From NCBI RefSeq assembly GCF_018128925.1, contig NZ_CP067007.1, forward strand, positions 722,164 to 786,163: a stretch of 64,000 bases of DNA, read 5' to 3'. A program made the translations under genes and the position numbers. The notes beneath the pieces were generated by a model. That model worked only from the letters and a program-made list of their open reading frames with translations, ran no database searches and was not told where the DNA came from. This document shows, one piece after another, positions 49,991 to 58,690 of this stretch. Within the stretch, counting starts at the first letter, position 1, and each line of letters begins with the position of its first letter. Source of the stretch: Nitrosopumilus sp. K4. Lineage in GTDB: Archaea; Thermoproteota; Nitrososphaeria; Nitrososphaerales; Nitrosopumilaceae.

Positions 49991-52624
49991 ATGAAGTTTT
50001 GCTCAAAGTGTGGCACAAAACTAACACACAATCCTGAGGATGTAAGCCTGTGGATATGTCCCAAGTGCAACCCTGAAAAAATTATTCCAAAAAGACCAGT
50101 GTATGGAATGAACTACTCTGGAAGAACAAAACCATGCTCCAAAGGATGTGGTGCAGAGATTTACTGGGATGAGGCATTCAAGTCAGACTCAGGAAAATTT
50201 ATCCCAATTGATGCAAGAACAGACGAACCACATACATGTGAAGTAGGTGAAGCAGAGCCATACTATCCAGATGAAATCAAAAGAATCAAAAAAGAATCAA
50301 AGCCGCCAGCACCCAAAATTCCCATACCACAAAACATATTGTTTGATACTAGAAAAATTCCACAATCATTAGTAGAACAAGACCCAATTATCCATGAAGT
50401 TATTCAAGGGCACAAGGAGAAATCACATGCAATAATCCATTATGAGAACATGACATCTCCAGAATCTGAAAAGATACCTGTGGATAATCTAAAGGATATG
50501 TTATCAGATGGCATCATTAAAGGAGTTGTAAAATATGGTTTTTCAGGATTATTGCCATTTCAAGCAGAGTCCATTCAAAGCATTATCAGAGGAGAAAACA
50601 CAATAATTTCAGCTCCTACAGGTTCTGGAAAAACAGAGGCATTTACCATACCTATTTTAGAAAAAATCTCTGCTCAATCAGAGCCAGGCGTATTTGCATT
50701 GTTTGTATATCCTCTCAATGCACTAATTGATGATCAAGTATCCAAAGTAACTGATTTGATTCACAAATGCAAGTTAGATGACAAGGTAGGAGCGTATTCA
50801 ATTCACGGAGGTCAGAGTACAGAATACAAAAACATGATAATTTCAGAGGCTTCAAAAAAATCTCTGATAATTGCCACAAACTTTGATTTTATCAACTATC
50901 ATCTAATTTTACAAGACAAAAAATGGAATGAGTTGTTCAAGAATGCAAAAATAATTGTAATGGATGAGGCTCATTCATATACAAGCTTTCACGGTTCAAA
51001 CGTTTACCATGTTTTAAAGAGAATGAAAAGATACATGGGAAAAGTTCAGTACATCGGGTCATCAGCAACATTGGACAACTCAAAAGAATTCTTTTCAAAC
51101 ATGTTTGATTTACCGAAAGAGTCATTCTCTTACATCAAAAGTAAATTCAGAAGAAAGCAAAACATGCACATGTTTTTCATAATGCCACAAAAATTTGGAC
51201 AGAGAACAACAATGGAGATATTATCATCAATATGTCACAGGTATGGCACAACACAGCTTGTCTTTAGCAACTCACATAATGATGCAGAGTTTCTTGCATC
51301 AAACCTAGAGGAATCAAATGAAGGAATGAGAATACAGGTCCACAGAGGAGGCCTTGATCAAAACTATCGAAAATTATATGAAAATCAGATGAAGGCAGGT
51401 GAACTTGACGTATTATCATGTACGCCTACTTTGGAGCTTGGAATAGACATAGGTCATGTAGATGTTGTTATCTCAGCATTCAAAAATGAGTATGATTCTT
51501 TTGTTCAGAGAATTGGCCGTGCAGGAAGGATGGGGCAGAAATCATATGCAATTTGCGTGTTTGACCCTGATGATGCATCATGCCACTATTTTGCGCGCCA
51601 TATTGACCAATATCTAGCCCAAGAGCACATCATTCCAATTAACAAGAAAAATCCAATCATTGCTGACAAGCATTTAGAATCAATTGAGATAGAAAAAGAG
51701 GCTGCAGAAGAATCAGATAAGTCACAATACTTTGACTTTGCAAATAGCATTAATCTCCGAGGGGCATCAGGAGAGATTTCAATATATCACAACTCTAGAA
51801 AAATAGGGACCAGAGGAGTGCCTGTGGGATATTATCAGTTACATCAAAATGCAATATATCATTTTAACAAACAAAACTATGTTGTAAAAAATTTGATCAA
51901 ATCCCAAAATGGGGCAAGGGCGTACCTCGAGAGAACATTTGAGAAAGGAAAAAGGACCATGTCAATTGTAAAAACATCAATTATACAAACATCAGAAAGA
52001 AATGCAGTAAACAAAGACATCACAGTGAACAACAGAACAATTTCACTGCGTTATGGAATAATAGAATTGAATCGCACCATTACAGGTTATCTCAAGGGAA
52101 ACTATAATGAATCAGTAGATACTTTTCAAACATTTAACAGAAGTAATGTTTCATCTTGGAGAAATTTCAATTGGAAGTCAAAGCATTCAGCGGTGAAGAT
52201 AAAAATTCCAGATGAGTACATCTCAGATCCTAAAGACGATTCAAAAAAAGCCATGAGTCAAAATTCTAGAATACACACAATAACGCATATTCTTGTCAAT
52301 GCAGGAAAGATCCTAACAAAGTCAGAATCAAATGACATTGATGCGTATTATGAAAACGGGGTAATCTACCTATACGACAATTCATCTGACGGATTTAATG
52401 GATGTAGTAAGATTATCTTTGATAACTTTGAAAAAGTCCTTCAAATGTCCTATTCTCTTTTGGCAGACTGTGACTGTCCTACAGACAAAAAAATAATTCA
52501 GAAAGGAGAAGACTGGGGAGGATGTCCCAAGTGTACATTCACTACAAATTACTGCCAGACAAAAAACAAGGATCTTTCAAAGACCTCTGCAATGAGATTT
52601 TTTGCAGATTTTCAACACACATAA
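49991..52624 (+). CDS. MrfA/Hrq1-like DEAD/DEAH helicase with DUF1998-type zinc module
   Basis: An 877-residue SF2 helicase. N-terminal zinc ribbon (C4, C7, C23, C26), then motif I SAPTGSGKTEAF, motif II MDEAHSYTS, RIGRAGRMGQ as motif VI, and a C-terminal domain with a cysteine cluster (CDCPTDKK ... CPKCTFTTNYC) as in DUF1998 helicases of the YprA/MrfA/Hrq1 group. Such enzymes unwind 3' overhangs in crosslink repair. Here the N-terminal ribbon is an extra. Confidence 0.85.
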   Translation: MKFCSKCGTKLTHNPEDVSLWICPKCNPEKIIPKRPVYGMNYSGRTKPCSKGCGAEIYWDEAFKSDSGKFIPIDARTDEPHTCEVGEAEPYYPDEIKRIKKESKPPAPKIPIPQNILFDTRKIPQSLVEQDPIIHEVIQGHKEKSHAIIHYENMTSPESEKIPVDNLKDMLSDGIIKGVVKYGFSGLLPFQAESIQSIIRGENTIISAPTGSGKTEAFTIPILEKISAQSEPGVFALFVYPLNALIDDQVSKVTDLIHKCKLDDKVGAYSIHGGQSTEYKNMIISEASKKSLIIATNFDFINYHLILQDKKWNELFKNAKIIVMDEAHSYTSFHGSNVYHVLKRMKRYMGKVQYIGSSATLDNSKEFFSNMFDLPKESFSYIKSKFRRKQNMHMFFIMPQKFGQRTTMEILSSICHRYGTTQLVFSNSHNDAEFLASNLEESNEGMRIQVHRGGLDQNYRKLYENQMKAGELDVLSCTPTLELGIDIGHVDVVISAFKNEYDSFVQRIGRAGRMGQKSYAICVFDPDDASCHYFARHIDQYLAQEHIIPINKKNPIIADKHLESIEIEKEAAEESDKSQYFDFANSINLRGASGEISIYHNSRKIGTRGVPVGYYQLHQNAIYHFNKQNYVVKNLIKSQNGARAYLERTFEKGKRTMSIVKTSIIQTSERNAVNKDITVNNRTISLRYGIIELNRTITGYLKGNYNESVDTFQTFNRSNVSSWRNFNWKSKHSAVKIKIPDEYISDPKDDSKKAMSQNSRIHTITHILVNAGKILTKSESNDIDAYYENGVIYLYDNSSDGFNGCSKIIFDNFEKVLQMSYSLLADCDCPTDKKIIQKGEDWGGCPKCTFTTNYCQTKNKDLSKTSAMRFFADFQHT

Positions 52625-52647
52625 ACAAGAAACGAGGCAAACAAAGT

Positions 52648-52728
52648 ATGGGATTTTTAAAAAAACTCAGCAAGTACTGTGTACTCAAAAAGGTAAGAGA
52701 CAGGGCAGATGAGCCTGAAGAAAAATAA
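52648..52728 (+). CDS. Small basic/acidic peptide downstream of helicase
   Basis: A 26-residue ORF from ATG 52648: MGFLKKLSKYCVLKKVRDR followed by an acidic end. It starts 23 bp after the helicase stop and is probably co-transcribed. Function unknown. Confidence 0.4.
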   Translation: MGFLKKLSKYCVLKKVRDRADEPEEK

Positions 52729-52817
52729 TCTCCAGAATTCAAAATTTTTCCGCATCGGATCTTAGTTTAGTCATATTATTCCAGCCGTCTTAAGTCAAAA
52801 GTAAGCCAATAATAGAC

Positions 52818-53063
52818 ATGAGAGGGACAATCGTGTCCATTTGTAGTATTGCATTACTGCTAAGTATAGGAATGGCATTTCCGGCAATGGCAGATCCATT
52901 CCCACTAAAGATAGTGTCAAATGCATCAGCACCTGAAGGGAAGGTCTTCATGTCAGCTGACTTTGATCAAGACGGCATTTGTGATGAAGAAGCAGTACTA
53001 GTCTCAACATCAACTGTGCAAAAAATAGGAATTGAGCAACAATGTGTTTTATCCAGTATCTAA
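52818..53063 (+). CDS. Small secreted protein
   Basis: An 81-residue exported protein: signal peptide with cleavage near residue 26 (AMA-D), then a beta-rich part with two C-terminal cysteines (DGICDEE, QQCVL) that may form a disulfide. FDQDGICDEE could bind calcium. Confidence 0.65.
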   Translation: MRGTIVSICSIALLLSIGMAFPAMADPFPLKIVSNASAPEGKVFMSADFDQDGICDEEAVLVSTSTVQKIGIEQQCVLSSI

Positions 53064-53096
53064 TTTTTATTGTAGAATTTTGATACATCTAAGAGA

Positions 53097-53312
53097 TTGA
53101 ATTTTCTATCAAAAAAAATTCTAGAATATCACAAAAAGAAACTTGCAGAAGCACAAGATAATTTGAAATATCATATTTCCAGAAAAGAGCAGTTAAAAGA
53201 CATTCCTGAAAATTCTATAGAAAGTAAAAATCAAGAAAAGATGATAAAAATTTGGAGCAATAACGTAGAAAAAATAAAAAAAGAAATTAAGAAAATAAAA
53301 GAGAAAAACTAA
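53097..53312 (+). CDS. Small coiled-coil protein
   Basis: A 71-residue, Lys/Glu-rich helical protein with a TTG start. No motif. Overlaps the convergent HD-domain gene by 4 bp. Confidence 0.5.
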   Translation: MNFLSKKILEYHKKKLAEAQDNLKYHISRKEQLKDIPENSIESKNQEKMIKIWSNNVEKIKKEIKKIKEKN

Positions 53313-53863
53313 TTCAAACGAATTGGTTTTTGATGAAATTGAACAACAATTTGGTTTATTCCATCAATTAAGATTGCAATTCCAGGGTAAGTTTCCTGGT
53401 TTTTAGTAAGATCATTTTTGATAATTCTAAGATAATGAAGCATTTGATTGATGGTTTTTCTTTTTTTAGTTTTTGATATGTCAGACTTTATAACTTCTTT
53501 AAGGTTTGCAGAAACATCACATAGTTTGATTAGTTTTGCATCAATGGATGCATTCTTTAGCTGTTTTGTATATTGAATCTCTTTTTCTTTTTTTGAAAGG
53601 GTATTGTCTTTTGATAGAGACATAACAGTGGTTGCCACATTTTGACCAAATCTTTCAAAGAGTTCATCAAAGGCGACATTAGTGTTTTCTAAAACATCAT
53701 GCAGCCATCCGGCACACAAGACATCCTCAGATATCACGCCAAGTCCCTTCAGCCTACTAACTACAGACTCCAGATGAGTTACATGTTTTGTGATGCCGTC
53801 TTTTTTGAGACTTTCCTTGTGTTTCTCTTTGGCAAATTTTTGTGCAGTTTCTAAATTAGTCAC
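53309..53863 (-). CDS. HD-domain (p)ppGpp hydrolase-like protein (MESH1 type)
   Basis: A 184-residue single-domain HD protein of the SpoT-hydrolase/MESH1 type. Metal ligands: H in KHVTHLESVV, the HD pair in GWLHDVLENT (about residues 60-69, with E-N in place of E-D), and D in KLCDVSANL. No synthetase domain. Could hydrolyse (p)ppGpp or act as an NADPH phosphatase as MESH1 does; the physiological substrate is unknown. Confidence 0.75.
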   Translation of the reverse strand: MTNLETAQKFAKEKHKESLKKDGITKHVTHLESVVSRLKGLGVISEDVLCAGWLHDVLENTNVAFDELFERFGQNVATTVMSLSKDNTLSKKEKEIQYTKQLKNASIDAKLIKLCDVSANLKEVIKSDISKTKKRKTINQMLHYLRIIKNDLTKNQETYPGIAILIDGINQIVVQFHQKPIRLN

Positions 53864-53940
53864 AAATCAAAAACCACCATCATCAAGATATTCCTTTAGA
53901 ATAGATTATCATCTAAATACAACGAAATTGCAACACAGAT

Positions 53941-54330
53941 ATGAAAAATCTCAGAGCAACGTCAATTGATCATATCAACATGAAAGTAAAGAATTTAGAA
54001 GAAAGTGTAAAATTTTACCAAAAATTGTTTGGTTTTGAGGTAAAACAAGAAGACAACCCAAACAAAATTGATGCTCCGTCTAAGATCATAGGAAATGATT
54101 CGATCAAGCTTTGTATGTATGAGGTTCAAGACATGTCCCCAGAGGGAGGCATTGCTCATTTTGGTTTCAACATCGAAAATTATGATGAAGTGCTAGAAAA
54201 ATGTAGAGAGAATGGAGTTAGCATACTCTATGGAGGTCCAATTGATTGGGAAAAATCCCAGTCAATATACATAGTAGATCCAAGCGGATATGAACTTGAG
54301 TTAAGCAAAGTGTCAGGTGGTGGACTGTAA
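53941..54330 (+). CDS. Glyoxalase/VOC-superfamily protein
   Basis: A 129-residue vicinal-oxygen-chelate domain: IDHINMKVKNLEESVKFYQKLFGF at the start (abbreviated), and SIYIVDPSGYELELSK at the end, which supply the H and E metal ligands. It resembles FosA/glyoxalase-like dimers; substrate unknown. The next gene begins directly after its TAA in the same frame. Confidence 0.85.
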   Translation: MKNLRATSIDHINMKVKNLEESVKFYQKLFGFEVKQEDNPNKIDAPSKIIGNDSIKLCMYEVQDMSPEGGIAHFGFNIENYDEVLEKCRENGVSILYGGPIDWEKSQSIYIVDPSGYELELSKVSGGGL

Positions 54331-54531
54331 ATCAAGGATAAGGTAAATTGTCTTGTATGTTCTAAAGAAAAAAAAGACTACGAAGTGTGGACAAACAAAA
54401 TAGTAGTGGGAGCGTTGTATGATTCTGAGTTTCAAAATCACAGGATTATTCGTAGCATGACAGCACAATCTGTGATTTGCCATGAATGCATGACAAAGAT
54501 TCAGCACGAAGTAGATGAGAAGAGAAAATGA
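54331..54531 (+). CDS. Zinc-binding protein lacking a canonical start codon
   Basis: A 66-residue frame with CLVCSKEKKDYEVW and CHECMTKIQ, a clear CxxC...CxxC pair. It is in the same frame as the VOC gene and begins with ATC immediately after its TAA; no ATG/GTG/TTG precedes the first cysteines. Either ATC is used, or the stop is read through, or ATG has mutated to ATC. Its stop overlaps the next start as ATGA, so it is part of the operon. Confidence 0.6.
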   Translation: MKDKVNCLVCSKEKKDYEVWTNKIVVGALYDSEFQNHRIIRSMTAQSVICHECMTKIQHEVDEKRK

Positions 54532-55547
54532 GCAAGGCAATCGGCATCGGCATTGCAATCATTGTAATGATTTTGGTTGTGGCAGGATTGTTTGTTTATT
54601 CATACACACAAATATCAGTAGAATTGAGCAATGTTCAATTACACAGTATTGATTGGGCCACGCTTTCTTGGCCTGCGTTGATAAATCTGGGTTTGGATGC
54701 TTTAACGGGAAACTGGTTTGGTGCTGCGTTTGAATTGATAGACGGAGTAAATCTTAATTTGATTTTTGCAGTCCAAAACAAAGGAATTCTTCCAGTGTAT
54801 ATTCCTGATCTATCATATGATATTTTTGTAAACGGAATATCAATCGGCAAGGGCAGTAGTAAAACAGACATTACAATAAATCCCGGAAATACAAAAGAAA
54901 TCACTTCGTTTCAAAACTTCAAAAAAGACAGAATGGGGCAAGCCGTGTTTTCCATAATAGATACAAAAGGAATAATGGACATCAAGGTAAAAGGCACGGC
55001 ATTTGTCAAATTTTTGGGGATAGATATTCCAATACCCTTTGAATCATCGAGGCAAATTTCAATTTATGATGAAGTAAGAAACACGCTAAATAAAGAAATT
55101 CAGAAAAATAATCAAAAATCAGTGGGGACAACAGTAGGGAAGTCGATAGAAAATGCAATTGGAGCTTTTGTAAATGACTTGCTTGGAGGAGAAGAACTTG
55201 AACTGTCATTGCAGGGGCAGAAATTCATTGATTCCACATATACAGTTGAACCAGGATCATATACTTTTGTGTCATTTTCACTGAATTGCGATGCAAAGAT
55301 TCAGGGAGGATTTCTCTCAAAATCCATGCTTGGGGATGACATCATGGTATTTGTGTTTGATGATTACAACTTTGGAAGGTATTCAGACGGTCTTGAAAAT
55401 GCGCCCATATATGACAGCGGTAAAACAAAATCTGCAACATTTGAGATGACGCTCCCATCAGGAGAATACCATATCGTAATGTCTAATGAATATTCGATAA
55501 TTTCTACTAAAAATGTCCAATTTCAGGTTGCATCAATTTGTGTCTAG
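54528..55547 (+). CDS. Membrane-anchored LEA14/LEA_2-like protein
   Basis: A 339-residue protein: N-terminal membrane helix (residues 4-26), then an immunoglobulin-like LEA_2-type domain (about 75-180) with LIFAVQNKGILPVYIPDLSYDI-like strands (shortened) and NPGNTKEI, and a C-terminal beta-rich domain. Relatives are extracytoplasmic stress or scaffold proteins. Overlaps the preceding gene by 4 bp (ATGA). Confidence 0.7.
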   Translation: MSKAIGIGIAIIVMILVVAGLFVYSYTQISVELSNVQLHSIDWATLSWPALINLGLDALTGNWFGAAFELIDGVNLNLIFAVQNKGILPVYIPDLSYDIFVNGISIGKGSSKTDITINPGNTKEITSFQNFKKDRMGQAVFSIIDTKGIMDIKVKGTAFVKFLGIDIPIPFESSRQISIYDEVRNTLNKEIQKNNQKSVGTTVGKSIENAIGAFVNDLLGGEELELSLQGQKFIDSTYTVEPGSYTFVSFSLNCDAKIQGGFLSKSMLGDDIMVFVFDDYNFGRYSDGLENAPIYDSGKTKSATFEMTLPSGEYHIVMSNEYSIISTKNVQFQVASICV

Positions 55548-55614
55548 ATGTATCATAGTGCCAGTAGGTTATTTTCATTATCTTGTTTTTTACAGATGGG
55601 TTGCAAGTTAGGTA

Positions 55615-55749
55615 ATGGATATAAAATTCAAAATCCGCAATATGTGTGCTACATGTAAAAAAGAATTCACAGATAGAAAAAGCCAATACCACTCCACAGA
55701 TTGCAAAATTCTTGAGATGTGTTGTAAAATTTGTCCATATACAAGATGA
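55615..55749 (+). CDS. Zinc-finger-like microprotein
   Basis: A 44-residue ORF with CATCKKEFTDRKSQYHSTDC, then CCKICPYTR. Six or seven ligands; the first part is C-x2-C-x11-H-x3-C, a C2HC finger. ATG start. Confidence 0.65.
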   Translation: MDIKFKIRNMCATCKKEFTDRKSQYHSTDCKILEMCCKICPYTR

Positions 55750-55851
55750 TCAAATTTTTCTGCAGATATAGAATAGGCATTAGCTAATTGTCATCATATG
55801 TTAAAAGAAACAATTCAAGTAGAAATCACTACATAAAATACACAATCACAA

Positions 55852-56262
55852 ATGAACAAAACGACACAAACTCAAATCAACTTGGGTGATTACAACAAAC
55901 CACAGGAGCAAACAAAAGCAGTTGGAATCGGAAAGATTTCAGGCAAAATAATCAACATCAAGGACTTTAGGACAAACAGGGGAAAACCCTCACCGTACAC
56001 TCCAAAAGAATCAATCGGAGAAGACGGAATGACAGATTACAATGTCATCGATACTGTTGAATCTTTTGAAGTAAATGGGCATAACGTAAACTCCTTTTTT
56101 GTAACACCTGCAATAGTAAAGCAGATTCAGAGGGTTCCAAATTATCAATCGGAACTTGCAGCCGGAAAAGTGTTTGGTCCTTGTAAAATAGGCCAGAAGA
56201 AATCTGCTAAAACTAGTGCAAATTATTGGTGTCTTCTTTTCCCCGGAGAAGAAGGCTACTAG
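55852..56262 (+). CDS. Hypothetical protein
   Basis: A 136-residue soluble protein with GIGKISGKIINIKDF and a late GPCKIGQKKS ... YWCLLFPG. An OB-fold-like nucleic-acid protein is possible, but I cannot support a family. Preceded by CATCATATGTTAA at 55790-55802. Confidence 0.55.
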   Translation: MNKTTQTQINLGDYNKPQEQTKAVGIGKISGKIINIKDFRTNRGKPSPYTPKESIGEDGMTDYNVIDTVESFEVNGHNVNSFFVTPAIVKQIQRVPNYQSELAAGKVFGPCKIGQKKSAKTSANYWCLLFPGEEGY

Positions 56263-56495
56263 AATTTTTTAAAAATTTATGTTTGGCCAACTTTTATTCC
56301 TGTAACTACACAAAACAGGTGTGATTATCTGTGTAATATCGAAAATTTCCACTACAGGAAATATTTCTCGACTCCCTTGTGCAGCATTCTTTGTTATTTT
56401 GAGATAATCCAAAAAATAGCAAAACGGCATAAAGTGTATTTTTTCATATGATACTCTAGATCATCCTTAACTATTTTCATGACTTCATACTATTA

Positions 56496-58007
56496 ATGAC
56501 AAAATTATCGATGAAATTACTGACAGCGCTTGCACTTTTATCAATAACATCAATGATAGTAACATCCCCAATGCAAAACGCATTTGCAGATGCAGACGGT
56601 GACGGTTTAGAACCTCCATTTGACTGTGACGATAATGATCCTCTCATAGGTGAAGCAGTACCATACTTTCTTGATGAAGATCAGGACGGCTATGGTTCTC
56701 ATATTATGGACTTTCTTTGTCCAAACGATCCTGATGTGATATTCTATTCAGTGTTCTCTGATGACTGTGATGATTCAAATCCCGATGTCAATCCCGGTGC
56801 TACCGAAGTAGATGACGGCATTGACAATGACTGTGATGGAATTGTAGATGAAGGGTTCGAAGATTCAGATGGTGACGGAATAATTGACACTGATGAGGCA
56901 AACTACGGAACAGATCCAAACAACTACGATACTGACGGAGATGGCGTTTCTGATGGAGAAGAAATACTAAATCTACTTTCTGATCCTCTTGATGCATGCA
57001 GTCCATCCTCAGACAATGACGTTTGTGATTCAGATGGTGACGGTATCCCAGACTCTACAGACCCTTGTCCATTTGATCCTTCTAACGAGTGTATCGTGGT
57101 TCCACCATCATGTGAGGAAGAGTGTACAATAACTGCTGTAACTATTTTTGAGCAATGTGTTGTAAATGGAGGAGACGACTTTACATGCAGTCAAGAGGCA
57201 AATGCATTTGAAGACCAATGTATCTTGCAGTGTAGTCTTCCTACTGATGATTCAGATGGTGACGGCATCCCAGACTCTACAGACCCTTGTCCATTTGATC
57301 CCCAAAACACATGTGTTAGTTGCAATCCAGACGGTGACTCTGCAATAACACCAGACGAGCTTGTGTCGTATCTTGATGCATATGGGATTTCAGAAAGCGA
57401 CCTACCATATCCAGTTGAACAGTTAATTGCATTGCTAGAACTTCAAGTAGATGGCAGCAACCAAAATGGACTAATTGACACACCAAGCGAATTAGAGGCA
57501 ATTAATCAAGGATTATCAGATTTTGGCATACCTTACTGTAGTCTAGACTTTCCAGACACTGACGGTGATGGAATTCCAGACTCTGTAGATGAATGTCCCT
57601 TTGATCCCAACAACGAGTGCATAGAACCACCAACACCTCAAGTATCATTTGTAGAAATCGAAACAATCAATCTCAATGGAAAGTTAGATGCACAAGATTT
57701 CAAGTTGCTAGTTGATCTGACACCGTTCCAGTCAGTGACAGGACATATTGCAATGAAGGTTCCATGTGACAAGAATGGTCAGACACCTCTTGTCATCAAG
57801 GCAACAACAATAGACATTGAAATTGTCCAACTGGACCTTGTTTCAGTAGAGCCAATATCAGTTCCAGGAAAATCATGTGTGTATCATGGTGACATTCTGC
57901 CAGGAATAGTAGACATTATTCTGTGGAATGATGATGCAAAAAAGCCAGTTCAGTTTAGTCCAGAAAATGCAGGCCATACTGTTACAATAACTGTAGCAGG
58001 GCAATAA
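56496..58007 (+). CDS. Secreted calcium-repeat surface protein
   Basis: A 503-residue exported protein: signal peptide (to about residue 32), a putative metal-binding stretch rich in DxDxDG (DCDDNDP, DQDGYG, NDCDGIVDEG), then three thrombospondin-type-3-like repeats of the form D-(S/T)-D-G-D-G-I-P-D-S-x-D-x-C-P-F-D-P, and a C-terminal beta domain. An EF-hand-like DTPSELEAI segment lies between. Probably a calcium-stabilised cell-surface adhesin or matrix protein. Confidence 0.8.
   Translation: MTKLSMKLLTALALLSITSMIVTSPMQNAFADADGDGLEPPFDCDDNDPLIGEAVPYFLDEDQDGYGSHIMDFLCPNDPDVIFYSVFSDDCDDSNPDVNPGATEVDDGIDNDCDGIVDEGFEDSDGDGIIDTDEANYGTDPNNYDTDGDGVSDGEEILNLLSDPLDACSPSSDNDVCDSDGDGIPDSTDPCPFDPSNECIVVPPSCEEECTITAVTIFEQCVVNGGDDFTCSQEANAFEDQCILQCSLPTDDSDGDGIPDSTDPCPFDPQNTCVSCNPDGDSAITPDELVSYLDAYGISESDLPYPVEQLIALLELQVDGSNQNGLIDTPSELEAINQGLSDFGIPYCSLDFPDTDGDGIPDSVDECPFDPNNECIEPPTPQVSFVEIETINLNGKLDAQDFKLLVDLTPFQSVTGHIAMKVPCDKNGQTPLVIKATTIDIEIVQLDLVSVEPISVPGKSCVYHGDILPGIVDIILWNDDAKKPVQFSPENAGHTVTITVAGQ
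57026..57301 (+). repeat. 54-bp direct repeat within the calcium-repeat gene
   Basis: Positions 57026-57079 and 57248-57301 are identical except for one base (T/C in the codon after GGTGACGG). They encode the same type-3 repeat. The near-identity at DNA level implies a recent duplication or gene conversion. Confidence 0.85.
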
Positions 58008-58117
58008 CATCCCCCTTCTTTTTTCTAGCAAAAAGGCATAATGTTTTACCTCCCAATTGAATAAACAAGCAATGATTGCAGTATGTGCAGACATACACAA
58101 AAAGAATTCCCTACCAC

Positions 58118-58140
58118 CATATGTTAACATCATATGTTAA
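58118..58140 (+). repeat. Tandem CATATGTTAA repeats
   Basis: CATATGTTAA occurs at 58118-58127 and 58131-58140, 13-bp period; the same CATCATATGTTAA occurs at 55790-55802 before another gene. Because TTAACAT-CAT-ATGTTAA is also an inverted repeat, it may be a regulator site. The rest of the 58008-58209 spacer shows nothing. Confidence 0.4.
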
Positions 58141-58209
58141 TATTTTTTACATCAAATCAATTTTCTCCAATCACAAGGGGTATAATAATGCAAATCTTGG
58201 ATTGGTATC

Positions 58210-58350
58210 ATGGCAAAAAGAATCACCATAGTACTTGATGATGAGATAGTAAAGAAACTGCGCAAGATTCAGGCAAAAAAGATTCAAGATTCATCTAAAG
58301 CAGTAAGCTTTTCATCAATCATAGCAGAGTATCTCAAAAAATCAGTCTAG
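58210..58350 (+). CDS. Ribbon-helix-helix-like DNA-binding protein
   Basis: A 46-residue ORF: strand KRITIVLDDEIVKKL, then helices with VSFSSIIAEYLKKS. This matches the size and pattern of RHH repressors (MetJ/Arc type). Stop overlaps the convergent gene by 4 bp. Confidence 0.7.
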   Translation: MAKRITIVLDDEIVKKLRKIQAKKIQDSSKAVSFSSIIAEYLKKSV

Positions 58351-58622
58351 TACCACAGATCAAGGTTATGCTTCATGTTTCTGACGATTTTTGGTTTTTC
58401 CAAAATCTTTGCATCACATGAAAACCCGACGGATATGATCTCGTGGTTCGTGTATCGTTCAAAGAACTGATGCAGATCCCAGCAGGGATAAAAATAATGA
58501 AAGTGGAGCACTTTTGGGATGTCACTGTGGTCGGCAAGACTTACTATCCTGTATGGCAAGAACTCTATCTTTGTGAGACAGCAATCACATACTGGCATGT
58601 CTTCATCTTCTATGTGCTTCAC
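58347..58622 (-). CDS. Cys/His-rich hypothetical protein
   Basis: A 91-residue protein with CDCCLTKIEF near the N-terminus and LHFHYFYPCWDLHQFF in the middle, so up to five cysteines and several histidines. Likely zinc-binding. It is divergent from the FilR1-like gene, 5 bp apart at the longest start. Confidence 0.6.
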   Translation of the reverse strand: MKHIEDEDMPVCDCCLTKIEFLPYRIVSLADHSDIPKVLHFHYFYPCWDLHQFFERYTNHEIISVGFSCDAKILEKPKIVRNMKHNLDLWY

Positions 58623-58690
58623 ATATCATGATACTCTCATTTGAGATAAAACATTTAATCAACACTTTAGCTCACTTGTTAACAAGGAAC

